A stretch of 64,000 bases of DNA from Mastigocoleus testarum BC008 (GCF_001456025.1 NZ_LMTZ01000151.1:65005-129004); one strand, 5' to 3'. Positions 54,933 to 64,000 are shown, counted from the stretch's first letter. Notes: generated by a model from the letters alone, not told the origin. Program-made: numbers and translations.

Positions 54933-54957
54933 AACAGTCATATCAAGTATGACTGTT
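54933..54957 (-). other. Hairpin between mysC and the NRPS gene
   Basis: AACAGTCATA and TATGACTGTT form a perfect ten-bp stem with loop TCAAG, 25 bp after the mysC stop. No T-run follows directly. It could attenuate transcription or protect mRNA ends within the MAA operon. Confidence 0.55.
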
Positions 54958-54981
54958 ATAAAATTAAATGTAAAACTAAGC

Positions 54982-56379
54982 TTAATCTCCTCCCGATTCC
55001 ACAAGCTTACCAATGTTGAAATCTATTCTGGTCCAACCCTTAAGTTTTAATAGATTCTGTAAAAGTAACAAGGGAATTTGCCAGTGATGTACCATCAGAA
55101 ATGGCAATGGATCGTTGAATTGATAAATTGCATCTGTTCCTCGCCAAATATTAACTAGCCAATTTCTTAATTGTCCTGAGGAACGAATGCCAGTTAATCG
55201 CCAAATTTCGTGGTACAACCAATATGTGGGTTTACTATGCACTAAAGGCTCGATAGGTTCTACTTGTGGTTGTTGACCGATATAAGCATTTGCGACTTCG
55301 GGATGATTATAAAAAGTGGTAATTGCTGAGTGAGTTCTAGGATTACATTCAATGGCATAAACTTCGCCATCTTCTGCTTCAATAAAATCAAAAGATAATT
55401 GTCCAGTAACTCCTAATTCTCCCAAGAAATGAGTTACCCATTCACGAATTTTACTATGTTCGATGTTTTCGTAGTTAACCTGAAATGCTGAAGATTCACA
55501 ACAACAGTGCAGCCTTACTTCACCATCACGTACTGTACTATGGGTACAGTATTCTTTACCTGGAATAAATTCTTGCATTATCCAAGGCTTTTGAGGGCTA
55601 ATTGGTAAGCTTCTCACAAACGCTTCCATTTGTTCGAGTGTATCGCAGGGAAGTTTAGTTAAATCTAAACGTCGGACAGAATCATAAGGAATGCTTTTAA
55701 GGATATATTTGCGAGTTTCGCCACTGAAATCAAAGTTAAAAACTTGCTCCGGAGCAGTAATTTTAAAAGATTTTGGTACGGATAAGCCCATACCACCTGC
55801 TCTTTGGCTAAAAGTAAATTTATCGTCAAGCATTTCTGTGATTTCTACATCTAGGTGAAATACTTGACAATGCTCAGAGATAATTGGTTTTGCTAAAGAG
55901 TCATAATAACTTGCAACCGGACTAGTTACAGGAATGTAAACATCTATATTTTCTTTTTTTATGATGTCAATTAAATCTTGAATATAAGCTTGAAGGTTCT
56001 TTTCAGGAACACTTATTGTATAAAATTTATCTACAGAATTAGAAAAACGATGACCGGACAACCAGTATTTGTGTGTCTCCATTAGCACTACTCGATGTCC
56101 TGCAGCATGGAAAGAACGGGCTAATTGTAAAGCCTTAGTCATTTTCCCACCGCTAATCAAGATATTTTTCGGCTCTACTGCTTCGGAATCTATATTTTTA
56201 CCTTTTATGCCGAATCTTTGGAAAATCAAAGACAATGTAACAATTAAAACATTAAAGGGGAGCGCAAGCAGAAGAAGTCCTAAAGTAGCAATATTTTTCA
56301 GGATAACCTTTAAGTTTGTCTTCAAAGACATAGATGTTATTTTATTGTCAAAATTGGAGGAAAAAACAGATTGTGCCAT
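54982..56379 (-). CDS. mysC: ATP-grasp ligase MysC (mycosporine-glycine synthase)
   Basis: The protein is 465 residues from MAQSVFSSNFDNK. An ATG eight codons upstream is possible, but MAQS is the usual family start. An N-terminal membrane-associated stretch (TLGLLLLALPFNVLIVTLSL) precedes ISGGKMTKALQLARSFHAAG. ATP-grasp residues lie in DDKFTFSQRAGGMGLSVPKS, RKYILKSIPYDSVRRLDLTK, WIMQEFIPGKEYCTHS and AIECNPRTHSAITTFYNHP. It activates 4-deoxygadusol by phosphorylation and adds glycine. It is third in the mysA-mysB-mysC-NRPS order. Confidence 0.95.
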   Translation of the reverse strand: MAQSVFSSNFDNKITSMSLKTNLKVILKNIATLGLLLLALPFNVLIVTLSLIFQRFGIKGKNIDSEAVEPKNILISGGKMTKALQLARSFHAAGHRVVLMETHKYWLSGHRFSNSVDKFYTISVPEKNLQAYIQDLIDIIKKENIDVYIPVTSPVASYYDSLAKPIISEHCQVFHLDVEITEMLDDKFTFSQRAGGMGLSVPKSFKITAPEQVFNFDFSGETRKYILKSIPYDSVRRLDLTKLPCDTLEQMEAFVRSLPISPQKPWIMQEFIPGKEYCTHSTVRDGEVRLHCCCESSAFQVNYENIEHSKIREWVTHFLGELGVTGQLSFDFIEAEDGEVYAIECNPRTHSAITTFYNHPEVANAYIGQQPQVEPIEPLVHSKPTYWLYHEIWRLTGIRSSGQLRNWLVNIWRGTDAIYQFNDPLPFLMVHHWQIPLLLLQNLLKLKGWTRIDFNIGKLVESGGD

Positions 56380-56744
56380 CGGAGTGCAAAGGAGGGAACG
56401 CAAAAGACTTCAGAACTTGGGAGTAAGCAGACTAACAAGTCTCTTAGTTACAGTGCAAAGATATAAGAAAAACCCATAAAAATGTGAGAGTTTTTCGTGA
56501 ATTAAGTCGCTCTTTGAGAGCAAAATGCAGTGCAAAACATAAATGTTATGGATGAGAAGTTTGTGTGGGCAAATTTATTGCTCATCACCTAAGGAAAAGC
56601 TAAACATGACAGACCCTAGTTTTCCCAATCATCATCTGCAATAAAAGATTCGCGGAATAGGATTAGAGCCTGATATCTCTACAAAGCTTTGATTTAAATC
56701 TTGAAGCTTAACCCTACCCTAACCCGCGAAAGAAATCAGTTAAA

Positions 56745-57584
56745 TTAGCTAACTCGACGAATGATAGTTAGACCATCACGCAGTGGTAACAAAACCTGCT
56801 CTACGCGGGTGTCAGCAGCAACAAAATCATTGAATTTAGCAATTGCTTCTCCATTGGGAGTTTGTCGTTCTGCTTCTAAATAAACCTGTCCTTGAAGTAG
56901 AGTATTGTCCACACAGATAAATCCAGATGGAGTCAATAAATTTTTCTCCAACAAGGTTTGGAAGTACTGTACGTACTCTTTTTTGTCAGCATCAATAAAC
57001 ACGAAATCAAAGGGCTCCCCTGCTGCAGCTAATTTATCGAGAGTTTCTAAGGCTGAGCCTACTTCTACTCGAATTTTGCTACCATCAGTTGATTTTGCAA
57101 ATTCTGCTTGGGCAAATTCTGCCGTATAGGGATCAACTTCGCAAGCGACTAATTCCCCATCTACAGGTAAAGCTTCCGCCATAGCTAAAGCTGAATAACC
57201 GGTAAACATCCCGATTTCCAGAATTCTTTTGGCTTTAGTCATGTGAACAAACATTTTCAGAGTTTGTCCCTCTACATGACCGGAAAGCATTTCTTGTTCT
57301 AAATGGCGAACGGTAGTACCGTCCTGGAAACGTTGATTCCACCCTTCCCGTGCAGTTTTAGTTGCGAGGGCTGTTAAAGCAGATGATTCACTTGTAGTAC
57401 ATCCTTCTAAATAAGGATCTAAACCTGCAGCTAACTGCCAAGCTTGTTCGAGATTCTGCTGAAATTCAGCAGGTAAATCTGTTTGTTCCTTAGCTGCTTT
57501 GACTAAACTTTCTAGCTGTTGAGCGAGAATTCCCACAGGTGTAACTGGTCTGGGGGCTGATGTTTGTAAAGTATTGTTCATCAT
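56745..57584 (-). CDS. mysB: O-methyltransferase MysB
   Basis: This 279-residue SAM O-methyltransferase of the CCoAOMT/COMT-like class has the glycine-rich motif EIGMFTGYSALAMAEALP, an acidic SAM ribose contact (ACEVDPYTAEFAQ), and the metal/substrate region FVFIDADKKEYVQYF with VDNTLLQGQVY. It methylates demethyl-4-deoxygadusol to 4-deoxygadusol. Its ATG overlaps the mysA stop (ATGA at 57581-57584), so translation is coupled. It is followed by a 365-bp gap before mysC in which no further gene is seen. Confidence 0.95.
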   Translation of the reverse strand: MMNNTLQTSAPRPVTPVGILAQQLESLVKAAKEQTDLPAEFQQNLEQAWQLAAGLDPYLEGCTTSESSALTALATKTAREGWNQRFQDGTTVRHLEQEMLSGHVEGQTLKMFVHMTKAKRILEIGMFTGYSALAMAEALPVDGELVACEVDPYTAEFAQAEFAKSTDGSKIRVEVGSALETLDKLAAAGEPFDFVFIDADKKEYVQYFQTLLEKNLLTPSGFICVDNTLLQGQVYLEAERQTPNGEAIAKFNDFVAADTRVEQVLLPLRDGLTIIRRVS

Positions 57585-58822
57585 TGTTCACTCCCAACTA
57601 ACTCAGGTTCTGCTTGATAGTTCATTGGGTAAACATCTACACCCTCACCCGCACGAGGATAGTTTTTACAAATTTCCTTATGGGCCGCAACAGCATCAGC
57701 TAATTCTTCCCGAGTGAAGTCATTAACAAAGAAACAGCTTCCAATGGGCTTAGGTACAGCAGCTCTTTGCTTACCATCTCTAGTGAGAGAAATAGATTCG
57801 GTCGCGCGCCATAACAACTCTTCATCTAACAAAGGATGGTCCAGGGAAAGACCAATACGACTCATTAAACCAAGAATACGGTCACGTTGTTCTGGGCTAA
57901 TATAACCTCTCTTTTGGGCAATAGTTGCAGATAAAGCCATATCAATGTTAACTGCGTGACCGTGATAAATCGGTACTCGGGGTGCTAATTCTAGGGTCGG
58001 ACTCCAAGTGTGACCGTAAGCAATTACTCTATCCAAGTCTAGTTCATGCAGGTTTGGAACTTCCAATTCCAACATGGTTTTGATTGCTTCGTATGTAACT
58101 TTCTGAGCAATCTCTTTAATTTCAGGACTTGCATCGATGTTACCAAAGTGAGTACGAAGTAATTCTTCCCCATGCTCTTCAAGCAAATTAAAGACTTCTT
58201 CGTTGGCTACTACAGCTATTTTGACTAGCTCAGCCATACCATTACGGACTTGCTCAGTTGGTAAAGTTCCTAAAAATGAAAAGTCGAGAAGTACTTTCTT
58301 GGAAGCATGATAAGCACCGAGACGATTTTTTAACTTCTTATGATTGACTGCAACCTTAATTGCAACGCTAGCATCAATTAAACCAATCAGCGTGGTCGGA
58401 ATACGAATATAGTTACTACGACGACGGTAAGCAGAACAAGCAAAACCCGTGACGTCCGTAACTAGTCCACCTCCGACTACTAATACAGGTTCCTTACGAA
58501 CCAATTTAAAGTCAACAAAAGCATCAACAATTTTGGAGAAAGTCTCAATACTCTTATTGGGTTCTGTAATGGTAACGGGAAAAACAGTTAGGTCAAGATT
58601 GTAATGTTGGAAGTATTCCTTGATTTGGCTACCATAAAAATTATTGACGTTAGCATCAACAACAGCTAAACAACGCCCAAATTCTTTATATGTCTGTGCA
58701 AGTTCTGGATTTTTGATATCAAATACTCCATTGACATATATCAAACTAAATTCTATTTTTTCGTAACCTTCCACATGGAAAGCTGTATCAGTAGCCTCAA
58801 ACTTTGACTGAACAATACTCAT
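57581..58822 (-). CDS. mysA: Demethyl-4-deoxygadusol synthase MysA
   Basis: This 413-residue sugar-phosphate cyclase has the dehydroquinate-synthase fold. NAD-binding GGGLVTDVTGFACSAYRRR is followed by the metal-binding part: Glu in NGMAELVKIA and the His residues of YGHTWSP and IYHGHAVNIDM. The 2-epi-5-epi-valiolone-synthase-like RIPTTLIGLIDASVAIK and NHKKLKNRLGAYH blocks place it with EVS/DDGS enzymes and not with aroB. It converts sedoheptulose 7-phosphate to demethyl-4-deoxygadusol, the first MAA step. It leads the operon. The 1.28-kb gap upstream should hold a promoter responsive to light or UV. Confidence 0.95.
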   Translation of the reverse strand: MSIVQSKFEATDTAFHVEGYEKIEFSLIYVNGVFDIKNPELAQTYKEFGRCLAVVDANVNNFYGSQIKEYFQHYNLDLTVFPVTITEPNKSIETFSKIVDAFVDFKLVRKEPVLVVGGGLVTDVTGFACSAYRRRSNYIRIPTTLIGLIDASVAIKVAVNHKKLKNRLGAYHASKKVLLDFSFLGTLPTEQVRNGMAELVKIAVVANEEVFNLLEEHGEELLRTHFGNIDASPEIKEIAQKVTYEAIKTMLELEVPNLHELDLDRVIAYGHTWSPTLELAPRVPIYHGHAVNIDMALSATIAQKRGYISPEQRDRILGLMSRIGLSLDHPLLDEELLWRATESISLTRDGKQRAAVPKPIGSCFFVNDFTREELADAVAAHKEICKNYPRAGEGVDVYPMNYQAEPELVGSEQ

Positions 58823-60104
58823 TATTGTTGACCTTTTAGATGAAAGAAAATTATGATGACTGGCTTGATGTTGTTTTATTTACAATCTACTGCAATGACA
58901 ACATAACCTAATAAAGCTTTTCTCCATGACAAGTGAAATTTTGCCAGCAATTCGTGCTTAAATCTGCCCTTTAATTTGACAAAGAAATAAGAGGTCAATA
59001 TCCTAAATATTTCATTTCCGATGAAGAGGTTTGCATAATAAAAATGCACGCTCTAATCTTTAAGCACATCGATCTCCATTAGCCGAATATATTCATGTAA
59101 AGCCTGCATAGAATCCTAAGATTTCTGAAATTTTGTAGGATAATTCCATACCCTCATTCCTATTTACAAAACCCTGTTTTGTGTCGCTTTGCTCGCGAAC
59201 GGCAAGGACTGATATCAACTGGAGATTGAATTGCCGACTAATTGGAGCGGCTGACTTAACCACCCAACAATCTGAGAAAAGTTTACAATTCTAAACATAC
59301 CATCCTTTAAGGATTATTGCACAAAGATTAACGGCAATATTTCAGAATTTATATCCTGCTTGCTTTTTAATCTTTACCATAAGGCTCAGAGAAAATTCAC
59401 CTTTCGGTATAGCTATTCCTACATAATCATATTTTGAATGAAATTATTGCTCAGATGTAAACTTATGATACTAAAAGACTGGTCAAAATTCAGAATTAAA
59501 ATTTGAATATTTTAAAATTATTTTGCGATTGCTCTATTGATTAACCTAGTTTTAACCGTAAAAATGAAAAAATGTTGTCTTCCAAGACAAAAAAATATAT
59601 GAATATTTAGCAAAATACTTAGGATTCGTTGAAATCTATAATACCTGTATTAGTCGCATAATGACATCACCGGCAATTGTTATTGTCACTATTATCTGCG
59701 ATATAAAATTGCAGCATGGGTGCAAAATATAAACCATGGAAAAATTTTAAACTCACAAAAATCTAACCTCGGCTTAGTATGAACTTATCAAAATTTAAAT
59801 AAATTTGGAAATCTCAAAATCTCCAAAAATAGAAACCTCAAAGTTAAAGAACCACCCTAATTAGAGCCGTATCTATATTGTTGACAAATCACATAATCAG
59901 TAAAATATGTATCCATTAGCAAATTTTCATTGATTGCTGTAATCTAATTTTAAGAAATAGAATGTAAAACTTTAAGTGAAAAAATAATCCCAACAACTTT
60001 TCTGCGACATTAAGCATTAAGTTGAGGGAATTATTTTGTTAAGCAAGATGAAAAGAAGAAGTTATCGAGTGAAGTTATTTAATGAAATCATCGAGAGAAA
60101 TGAC
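58823..60104. other. Long AT-rich gap upstream of the MAA operon
   Basis: This is the longest gene-free stretch in the window (1282 bp). I find no ORF above noise, no tRNA and no dispersed GC-rich repeat except a short GTGTCGCTTTGCTCGCGAAC piece at 59179-59198. It holds the mysA promoter and the 3' region of the methyltransferase gene. Confidence 0.55.
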
Positions 60105-61388
60105 CTATTTGCAGAATTCATAAATAGCTACTAAACCATGAGCTGCACCCAAACCTTGTTGTAAATTCCATTCCAGATCTCTTAGTAAATAGGCCAGTTG
60201 GGGTTCTACTAAATTAGCTCTTGGATCGTCAAACTGAAGAAATTGAGCTTGATGTACGAGACGACGGATAATTCGATTTGAGTTAAGGACAAGAGGTGGA
60301 TTCTGGATTCGTGGTTCAGCTTGAAGTTTCTCGATATCGCGCCATTCGCTTAAAGCTTCCATACATCCATAGACAATAGAATTCCAAGCTGTCTGTAAAT
60401 TTTGAAAAAATCGATTTAAATGGGGATATTGAGAGTGAGGTTCATATTTAAAAATGAGTTGGTTTAAGTCAGTATGGAAATTTGGTTCGTACAAAGAATT
60501 GATTGCTGCTCTTAGAGACGGAGCTTTTGAATTATACTCCTGAGTATCCATGTGACGACCAACCAAAATTGAGCGATCGCACAATGCATATCGTTGAACT
60601 TTAACAGAGTTATCCTCAGAGATTTTGCTAATTAATTTTTCTAATTCTTCTCCTCCCCAATAACGGATCGGAAAAACTTCTACTTGTGCGCTAGCGCGGG
60701 TGTGGGGTGGATAGATATAGGACATGGAATAATTATGCATTCGGGCTCTATCAGATCCCGAGTAACCCCAATAACAAGGCCATTCGTATGAATACTTACC
60801 TAATAAATCTGCCACAAAAATTGCCCTTTCACCCATGTGGTGACAAATTCCCTCAATGAGGTTAGTTAACGAAGCATCATTGAGGTGGGACAAAGAACCG
60901 TAGGAAGAAATGTAAATATCATAGGGTGCTTCCTGGGAAGTTACAGGTAGTCCATCGTTGAGATCGGCGACAATAAACTCGGCTTGTGAACGTTTGTTAT
61001 ACAGTGCTTTGGCTTTCGCAATCATTGCTGGGCTAATATCCACACCTTTATAGGAAGCAATACTTGGATAATCTAATACCTTGTTAGAAATTATATCCAA
61101 AGTCGTTGAAGTCTGCGGTAATGTCGTTAAAGGTAACGTCGTTAAAATATTTAAGCCTTCTCCAGCACCACAGCCCAGATCCATCACTCGAATTCCTTGG
61201 TTCGAGTTTTTTTTGTGTTCGTATAGTTCTTGAATAAATGGACTAAGGATGCGACGAGTATATTTGTCTTCCCAATTTCGTCTAACGTAGTCTTGTTTGC
61301 CAAATTGGTAAGAGTGACGGCAATCGTAAGCTCCTACTGCTACAGCTTTTGCATAGTTGCTCAAAATGCTCTCTTGATCGATTTTCAT
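60105..61388 (-). CDS. Class I SAM-dependent methyltransferase, substrate unknown
   Basis: This 427-residue protein has a Rossmann methyltransferase core at residues about 60-230: motif I VMDLGCGAGEGLN, the acidic tip YKGVDISPAMIAKAKALY, VADLNDG and YDIYISSYGSLSHLND. An insertion (TTLPLTTLPQTSTTLDIISNK) follows motif I. A helical C-terminal region of about 150 residues has no clear catalytic motif. It lies in the same orientation as the MAA operon but 1.28 kb upstream, so it is not clearly part of it. Substrate class cannot be read from the sequence. Confidence 0.85.
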   Translation of the reverse strand: MKIDQESILSNYAKAVAVGAYDCRHSYQFGKQDYVRRNWEDKYTRRILSPFIQELYEHKKNSNQGIRVMDLGCGAGEGLNILTTLPLTTLPQTSTTLDIISNKVLDYPSIASYKGVDISPAMIAKAKALYNKRSQAEFIVADLNDGLPVTSQEAPYDIYISSYGSLSHLNDASLTNLIEGICHHMGERAIFVADLLGKYSYEWPCYWGYSGSDRARMHNYSMSYIYPPHTRASAQVEVFPIRYWGGEELEKLISKISEDNSVKVQRYALCDRSILVGRHMDTQEYNSKAPSLRAAINSLYEPNFHTDLNQLIFKYEPHSQYPHLNRFFQNLQTAWNSIVYGCMEALSEWRDIEKLQAEPRIQNPPLVLNSNRIIRRLVHQAQFLQFDDPRANLVEPQLAYLLRDLEWNLQQGLGAAHGLVAIYEFCK

Positions 61389-61955
61389 AATTCAAGGAGT
61401 ATTTTTGATGTGAATTGTAGAATTTATGACACAACCAATTTAAATTATTTTTTACAAATTTCAAAATATAAATCTCAAAGTTTAAAGTTTAGTTGGTTTA
61501 ATTTTAGATCTTAAATCTTGAAATCTTAACAACTGATAGTTTGAACAATCTAAAATAATCACAAAAGTTTAAGTATATCTCTAAATTATTATTTATAAAA
61601 GACAGTGATTTTTATTGACTAACTAGAAAAAATCAAGATTTTTCTTAACAAAATATTTTTATTTAACCCAGGCAATTCTACCATTATATAATTTATAAAA
61701 TTATTTTAAATCATTCAAAATGAATAACTTTATAATAACTGGAAATTGAAAATAAAGCTTAAAATTTTTAATATTCTAAATAATTTAATGGCTTAAAGAA
61801 TTTACTGACTTTTAAAAATTGTAAAAAACAGTCGTAAGACCATTTTTTATTGATAGCAACAAAGAATTTGCGGAAAGTAAAGTAAAATAGAAAATAAAAA
61901 AACAGACAGACTTTTTGTCTGTCCGAAAATGATATATTAAAAATAGTTCTACCTG
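61389..61955. other. AT-rich intergenic region after petA
   Basis: About 570 bp are strongly AT-rich with no gene. The petA terminator at 61904-61923 is listed separately. A 90-codon minus-strand frame at 61768-62040 overlaps petA in another frame and is not supported. Confidence 0.55.
61904..61923 (-). terminator. Terminator of petC-petA
   Basis: On the minus strand GACAGAC-AAAAA-GTCTGTC is followed by TGTTTTTTTATTTTC. The stem and T-run lie 33 bp past the petA stop and form a classic factor-independent terminator. Confidence 0.85.
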
Positions 61956-62957
61956 CTAAAAATTCATTTCTGCAGCCTGAACTTTCTCGACTTGTTTCTT
62001 CTTGAGGACTAGCATGATTTGAGCCATCATTACCAAGCAAATAAATGCTACTAATCCAATAATTCTATTACTGCTTTGCAATACAATTTCTGCATCCATT
62101 TGACCAAATCCGCCCATATTGGGGTCGTTGGTTAACGGCTCACCTGCAGCAACTTCTTGACCTTCAGAAACAATCAATTCTGGGCCAGCAGGAATCGTAT
62201 CAAATACAACTTCTCCAGATTTTGTCTGGATATCTACTGTATATTTAACACTGCCGTATTCATCTTCTTCTTTAGCAATCTTACTAATGGTGCCAGCAGC
62301 AGAAGCGGTGTAAACGGTGTTATTGCTTTTCTCTCCGGTAGGGTAAACCTGTCCGCGTCCGCGATTACCACCTACGTGAACTGAATACTTACCAAATTGA
62401 ATGTTTTTATCTGTAGCGGGATTGGGAGAAAGAACAGGGAAAACAATTTCCTGATATTGTTCGCCTGGTAAAGGTCCGACAATAACAACGTTTTGCTTTT
62501 CTTCGCTGTAAGGCTGATAATACAATCCCTCAATCTCTTCCTTCATTTTCTCCGGAATACGATCCTCGGGAGCGATTTTAAAGCCTTCTGGCAGCATTAA
62601 CACAGCACCAACGTTCAAACCAACTTTTGAACCATCGGCACCTACTTGCTGAATGCCATTGTCATAGGGAACTTTTACTACTGCTTTAAATACACTATCA
62701 GGTAGTACTGCTTGAGGTACTTCAACTTGTGTGGGTTTTTGTGCTAAGTGACAGTTAGCGCAAACAATTCTTCCAGTAGGTTCCCGGGGAGTTTCTGGAT
62801 AAGTTTGTTGCGCCCAAAAAGGATAAGCAACGGCTGCTTGCGGTGATGCAAAATCGCTAGTGAAGAAAATTGCCACTGTAGCGATCGCAACTAATAATGT
62901 TTTAGCGAACCAAGACGCGCTGCGAGTTAATCTCGCGGTTTTACAGACGTTTCTCAT
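61956..62957 (-). CDS. petA: Cytochrome f (apocytochrome)
   Basis: This 333-residue protein has a signal peptide to about residue 44 and the mature start YPFWAQQTYPETPREPTGRI. The Tyr at mature position 1 is the unusual axial ligand of haem in cytochrome f. VCANCHLAQKP supplies the CxxCH covalent haem site. A lumenal domain and a single C-terminal membrane helix (IGLVAFICLVMMAQIMLVL, then KKKQ) follow. It is the electron donor to plastocyanin or cytochrome c6 in the b6f complex. It is co-transcribed behind petC with a 112-bp gap. Confidence 0.97.
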   Translation of the reverse strand: MRNVCKTARLTRSASWFAKTLLVAIATVAIFFTSDFASPQAAVAYPFWAQQTYPETPREPTGRIVCANCHLAQKPTQVEVPQAVLPDSVFKAVVKVPYDNGIQQVGADGSKVGLNVGAVLMLPEGFKIAPEDRIPEKMKEEIEGLYYQPYSEEKQNVVIVGPLPGEQYQEIVFPVLSPNPATDKNIQFGKYSVHVGGNRGRGQVYPTGEKSNNTVYTASAAGTISKIAKEEDEYGSVKYTVDIQTKSGEVVFDTIPAGPELIVSEGQEVAAGEPLTNDPNMGGFGQMDAEIVLQSSNRIIGLVAFICLVMMAQIMLVLKKKQVEKVQAAEMNF

Positions 62958-63069
62958 CTCTATAAGGACAATGTTTCTCTATTTCCGATCGAGTTCAAAC
63001 AATAAATACTTTGGTTTTCAGACTTAGAGTTTAGCTCCAAGTAGAAACCTAATTTCCGATCCCCCATTC

Positions 63070-63609
63070 TTAAGCCCACCAAGGCTCTTCACCAGTACGG
63101 AAATCGGTTTCCGTCCAAGGACTTAAAACGATACTTTCGTCTTCAACTTTGGCATGGGCGAGTGCCAAAGAACGAGGTGCTGGACCTCTAACTACTTTAC
63201 CTGTCGCATCGTACTGGGAACCGTGACAAGGACACTTGAATTTGTTCTCAGCAACATTCCAGGGTACAACACAACCTAAGTGAGTGCAAATAGCATTGAT
63301 ACCATAATCGGTAATTGCTTCTTTGCTTTCTACCACAATATAAGTTGGATCTCCTTTAAGTCCCTGAACTAAAGTGCGATCGCCCACATTATGGCTTTCC
63401 AGAAACTCGCTGATTTTAATGTTATCTCCCAGCGCGTCTTTAGCGGTTGTTCCACCACCACCACCACCGGTAGCCGGAGGAATAAAGTACTTAACAACAG
63501 GATACAATGCTCCTAGAGCTACCCCTGTGACAGTACCAAAGGTGAGAAGATTCATGAACTGACGACGCCCCATATCGGGCACATCTACTGATTCCGAAAA
63601 TTGAGCCAT
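63070..63609 (-). CDS. petC: Rieske iron-sulfur protein of cytochrome b6f
   Basis: This 179-residue protein has the usual PetC length. The Arg pair in GRRQFMNLLTFGTVTGVALG marks a Tat-type uncleaved membrane anchor. A Gly-rich hinge (TGGGGGGTT) follows. The [2Fe-2S] ligands are in CTHLGC and CPCHGSQYD. It transfers electrons from plastoquinol to cytochrome f at the lumenal side of the thylakoid. It is first of the petC-petA operon and divergent from a DUF3067 gene. Confidence 0.97.
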   Translation of the reverse strand: MAQFSESVDVPDMGRRQFMNLLTFGTVTGVALGALYPVVKYFIPPATGGGGGGTTAKDALGDNIKISEFLESHNVGDRTLVQGLKGDPTYIVVESKEAITDYGINAICTHLGCVVPWNVAENKFKCPCHGSQYDATGKVVRGPAPRSLALAHAKVEDESIVLSPWTETDFRTGEEPWWA

Positions 63610-63837
63610 AACCTACACGTTCAATCTGTATTTTGTTAACAATTATGACTTGAGTTCTAAATTATTGAGAAACTCTTGTCTAAGCCGAGATAAACAACCC
63701 CTCAAATACACCAGAATTAACTTTTTCAAGATATTTCTAGCATTTTTGTTAGCATTACATTTCTTTATACTCTTATCATACTTGAGTTATGGAACTTAAC
63801 ATCATAACTAAAATTTAAAATATAATTGGGGGAAGTA

Positions 63838-64000
63838 ATGACAGGAAAGGAATTACGCGAGCTACTGATTGATAAATGGGGATACTCATACGATGTTCAG
63901 TTGCGGCGCACTCAGGGGAAAATATTTGTTCAGGTAATGTGGAAGTATCTCGAGCAGGCTTCTTTCCCTTTAAGCGAATCTGAATACGAAGAGCACTTAG
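63838..64000 (+). CDS. DUF3067 family protein (3' end outside window)
   Basis: The first 54 codons are present, from the ATG at 63838 after a strong ribosome-binding site (GGGGGAAG). The sequence MTGKELRELLIDKWGYSYDV, then QLRRTQGKIFVQVMWKYLEQ, matches the conserved start of DUF3067, a small soluble family of cyanobacteria and plastids of unknown function. It is divergent from petC with 228 bp between the starts, an arrangement that could share regulatory sequence. Confidence 0.85.
   Translation, partial: MTGKELRELLIDKWGYSYDVQLRRTQGKIFVQVMWKYLEQASFPLSESEYEEHL

Noticed and set aside
57581..58822. Reading mysA as 3-dehydroquinate synthase (aroB)
   Set aside because: The neighbouring O-methyltransferase and ATP-grasp genes and the EVS/DDGS-like blocks fit MAA synthesis, not the shikimate pathway.
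61768..62040. 90-codon minus ORF overlapping the petA 3' end
   Set aside because: Out of frame with petA, AT-rich, Phe/Lys-rich translation and covers the petA terminator.

Overview
The window is chromosomal DNA from a cyanobacterium, most likely a heterocyst-forming member of the Nostocales. The evidence is: photosynthesis genes (petC-petA for cytochrome b6f, pcyA for phycobilin synthesis, a Psb35-related photosystem II protein), cyanobacteria-restricted families (DUF3038/DUF4335, DUF2997/Ycf35, DUF3531, DUF3067), a devBCA-type glycolipid exporter operon, many GCGATCGC (HIP1) octamers, and heavy loading with heptameric short tandem repeats and GC-rich dispersed repeats in an otherwise AT-rich sequence. 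Genus and species cannot be fixed from this window.

Layout. 1-4.1 kb: a truncated WD40 protein, a CobW/COG0523 metallochaperone GTPase, an alpha/beta hydrolase and sufE. 4.5-6.4 kb: a decayed STAND (NB-ARC/TPR) gene carrying a TnpB fragment. 7.3-9.7 kb: mazG and a complete IS1341-type element (tnpB plus a small divergent ORF). 9.9-15.9 kb: a DUF2227 protein, tRNA-Val(UAC), a broken RTX gene carrying a palindromic insertion, a secreted TPR protein, a HAD phosphatase and a membrane protein. 16.2-20 kb: devB-devC-devA, with repeats inserted between devC and devA. 20.9-32.2 kb: a secreted basic protein, pcyA, an ABC ATPase, a secreted TPR protein, DUF3531, a Nudix hydrolase, rsmG, the DUF3038-DUF4335 pair, and the DUF2997-ycf35-ferredoxin operon. 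33-37.7 kb: type IV pilus motor genes pilB-pilT-pilC. 38.4-44.7 kb: grpE, dnaK, then a tightly coupled dnaJ-tusA-rsgA run. 45-50 kb: a GH57 glucan branching enzyme, an unexplained structured intergenic block, the Psb35-related gene and a DUF3352 protein. 50.5-58.8 kb: a mycosporine-like amino acid (MAA) sunscreen cluster. 60-64 kb: a SAM methyltransferase, petC-petA, and the start of a DUF3067 gene.

The most notable region is the MAA cluster, transcribed mysA-mysB-mysC-NRPS. MysA (a dehydroquinate-synthase-like cyclase) and MysB (O-methyltransferase) make 4-deoxygadusol, MysC (ATP-grasp) adds glycine, and the NRPS-like enzyme should add a second amino acid. The adenylation-domain specificity residues read DVWHISLIDK, a serine code, so shinorine is the predicted product. 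Two oddities stand out. The enzyme has an extra N-terminal condensation-like domain whose active-site motif lacks the catalytic histidine. A copy of the genome's dispersed repeat also lies in frame inside the adenylation domain and is translated as a proline-rich insert of about 33 residues.

A second theme is repeat-driven remodelling. One 80-bp repeat occurs twice without a mismatch about 40 kb apart, with a related inverted copy between pilB and grpE. Heptamer arrays abut several genes and create false N-terminal extensions. Palindromic elements sit in or next to broken genes.
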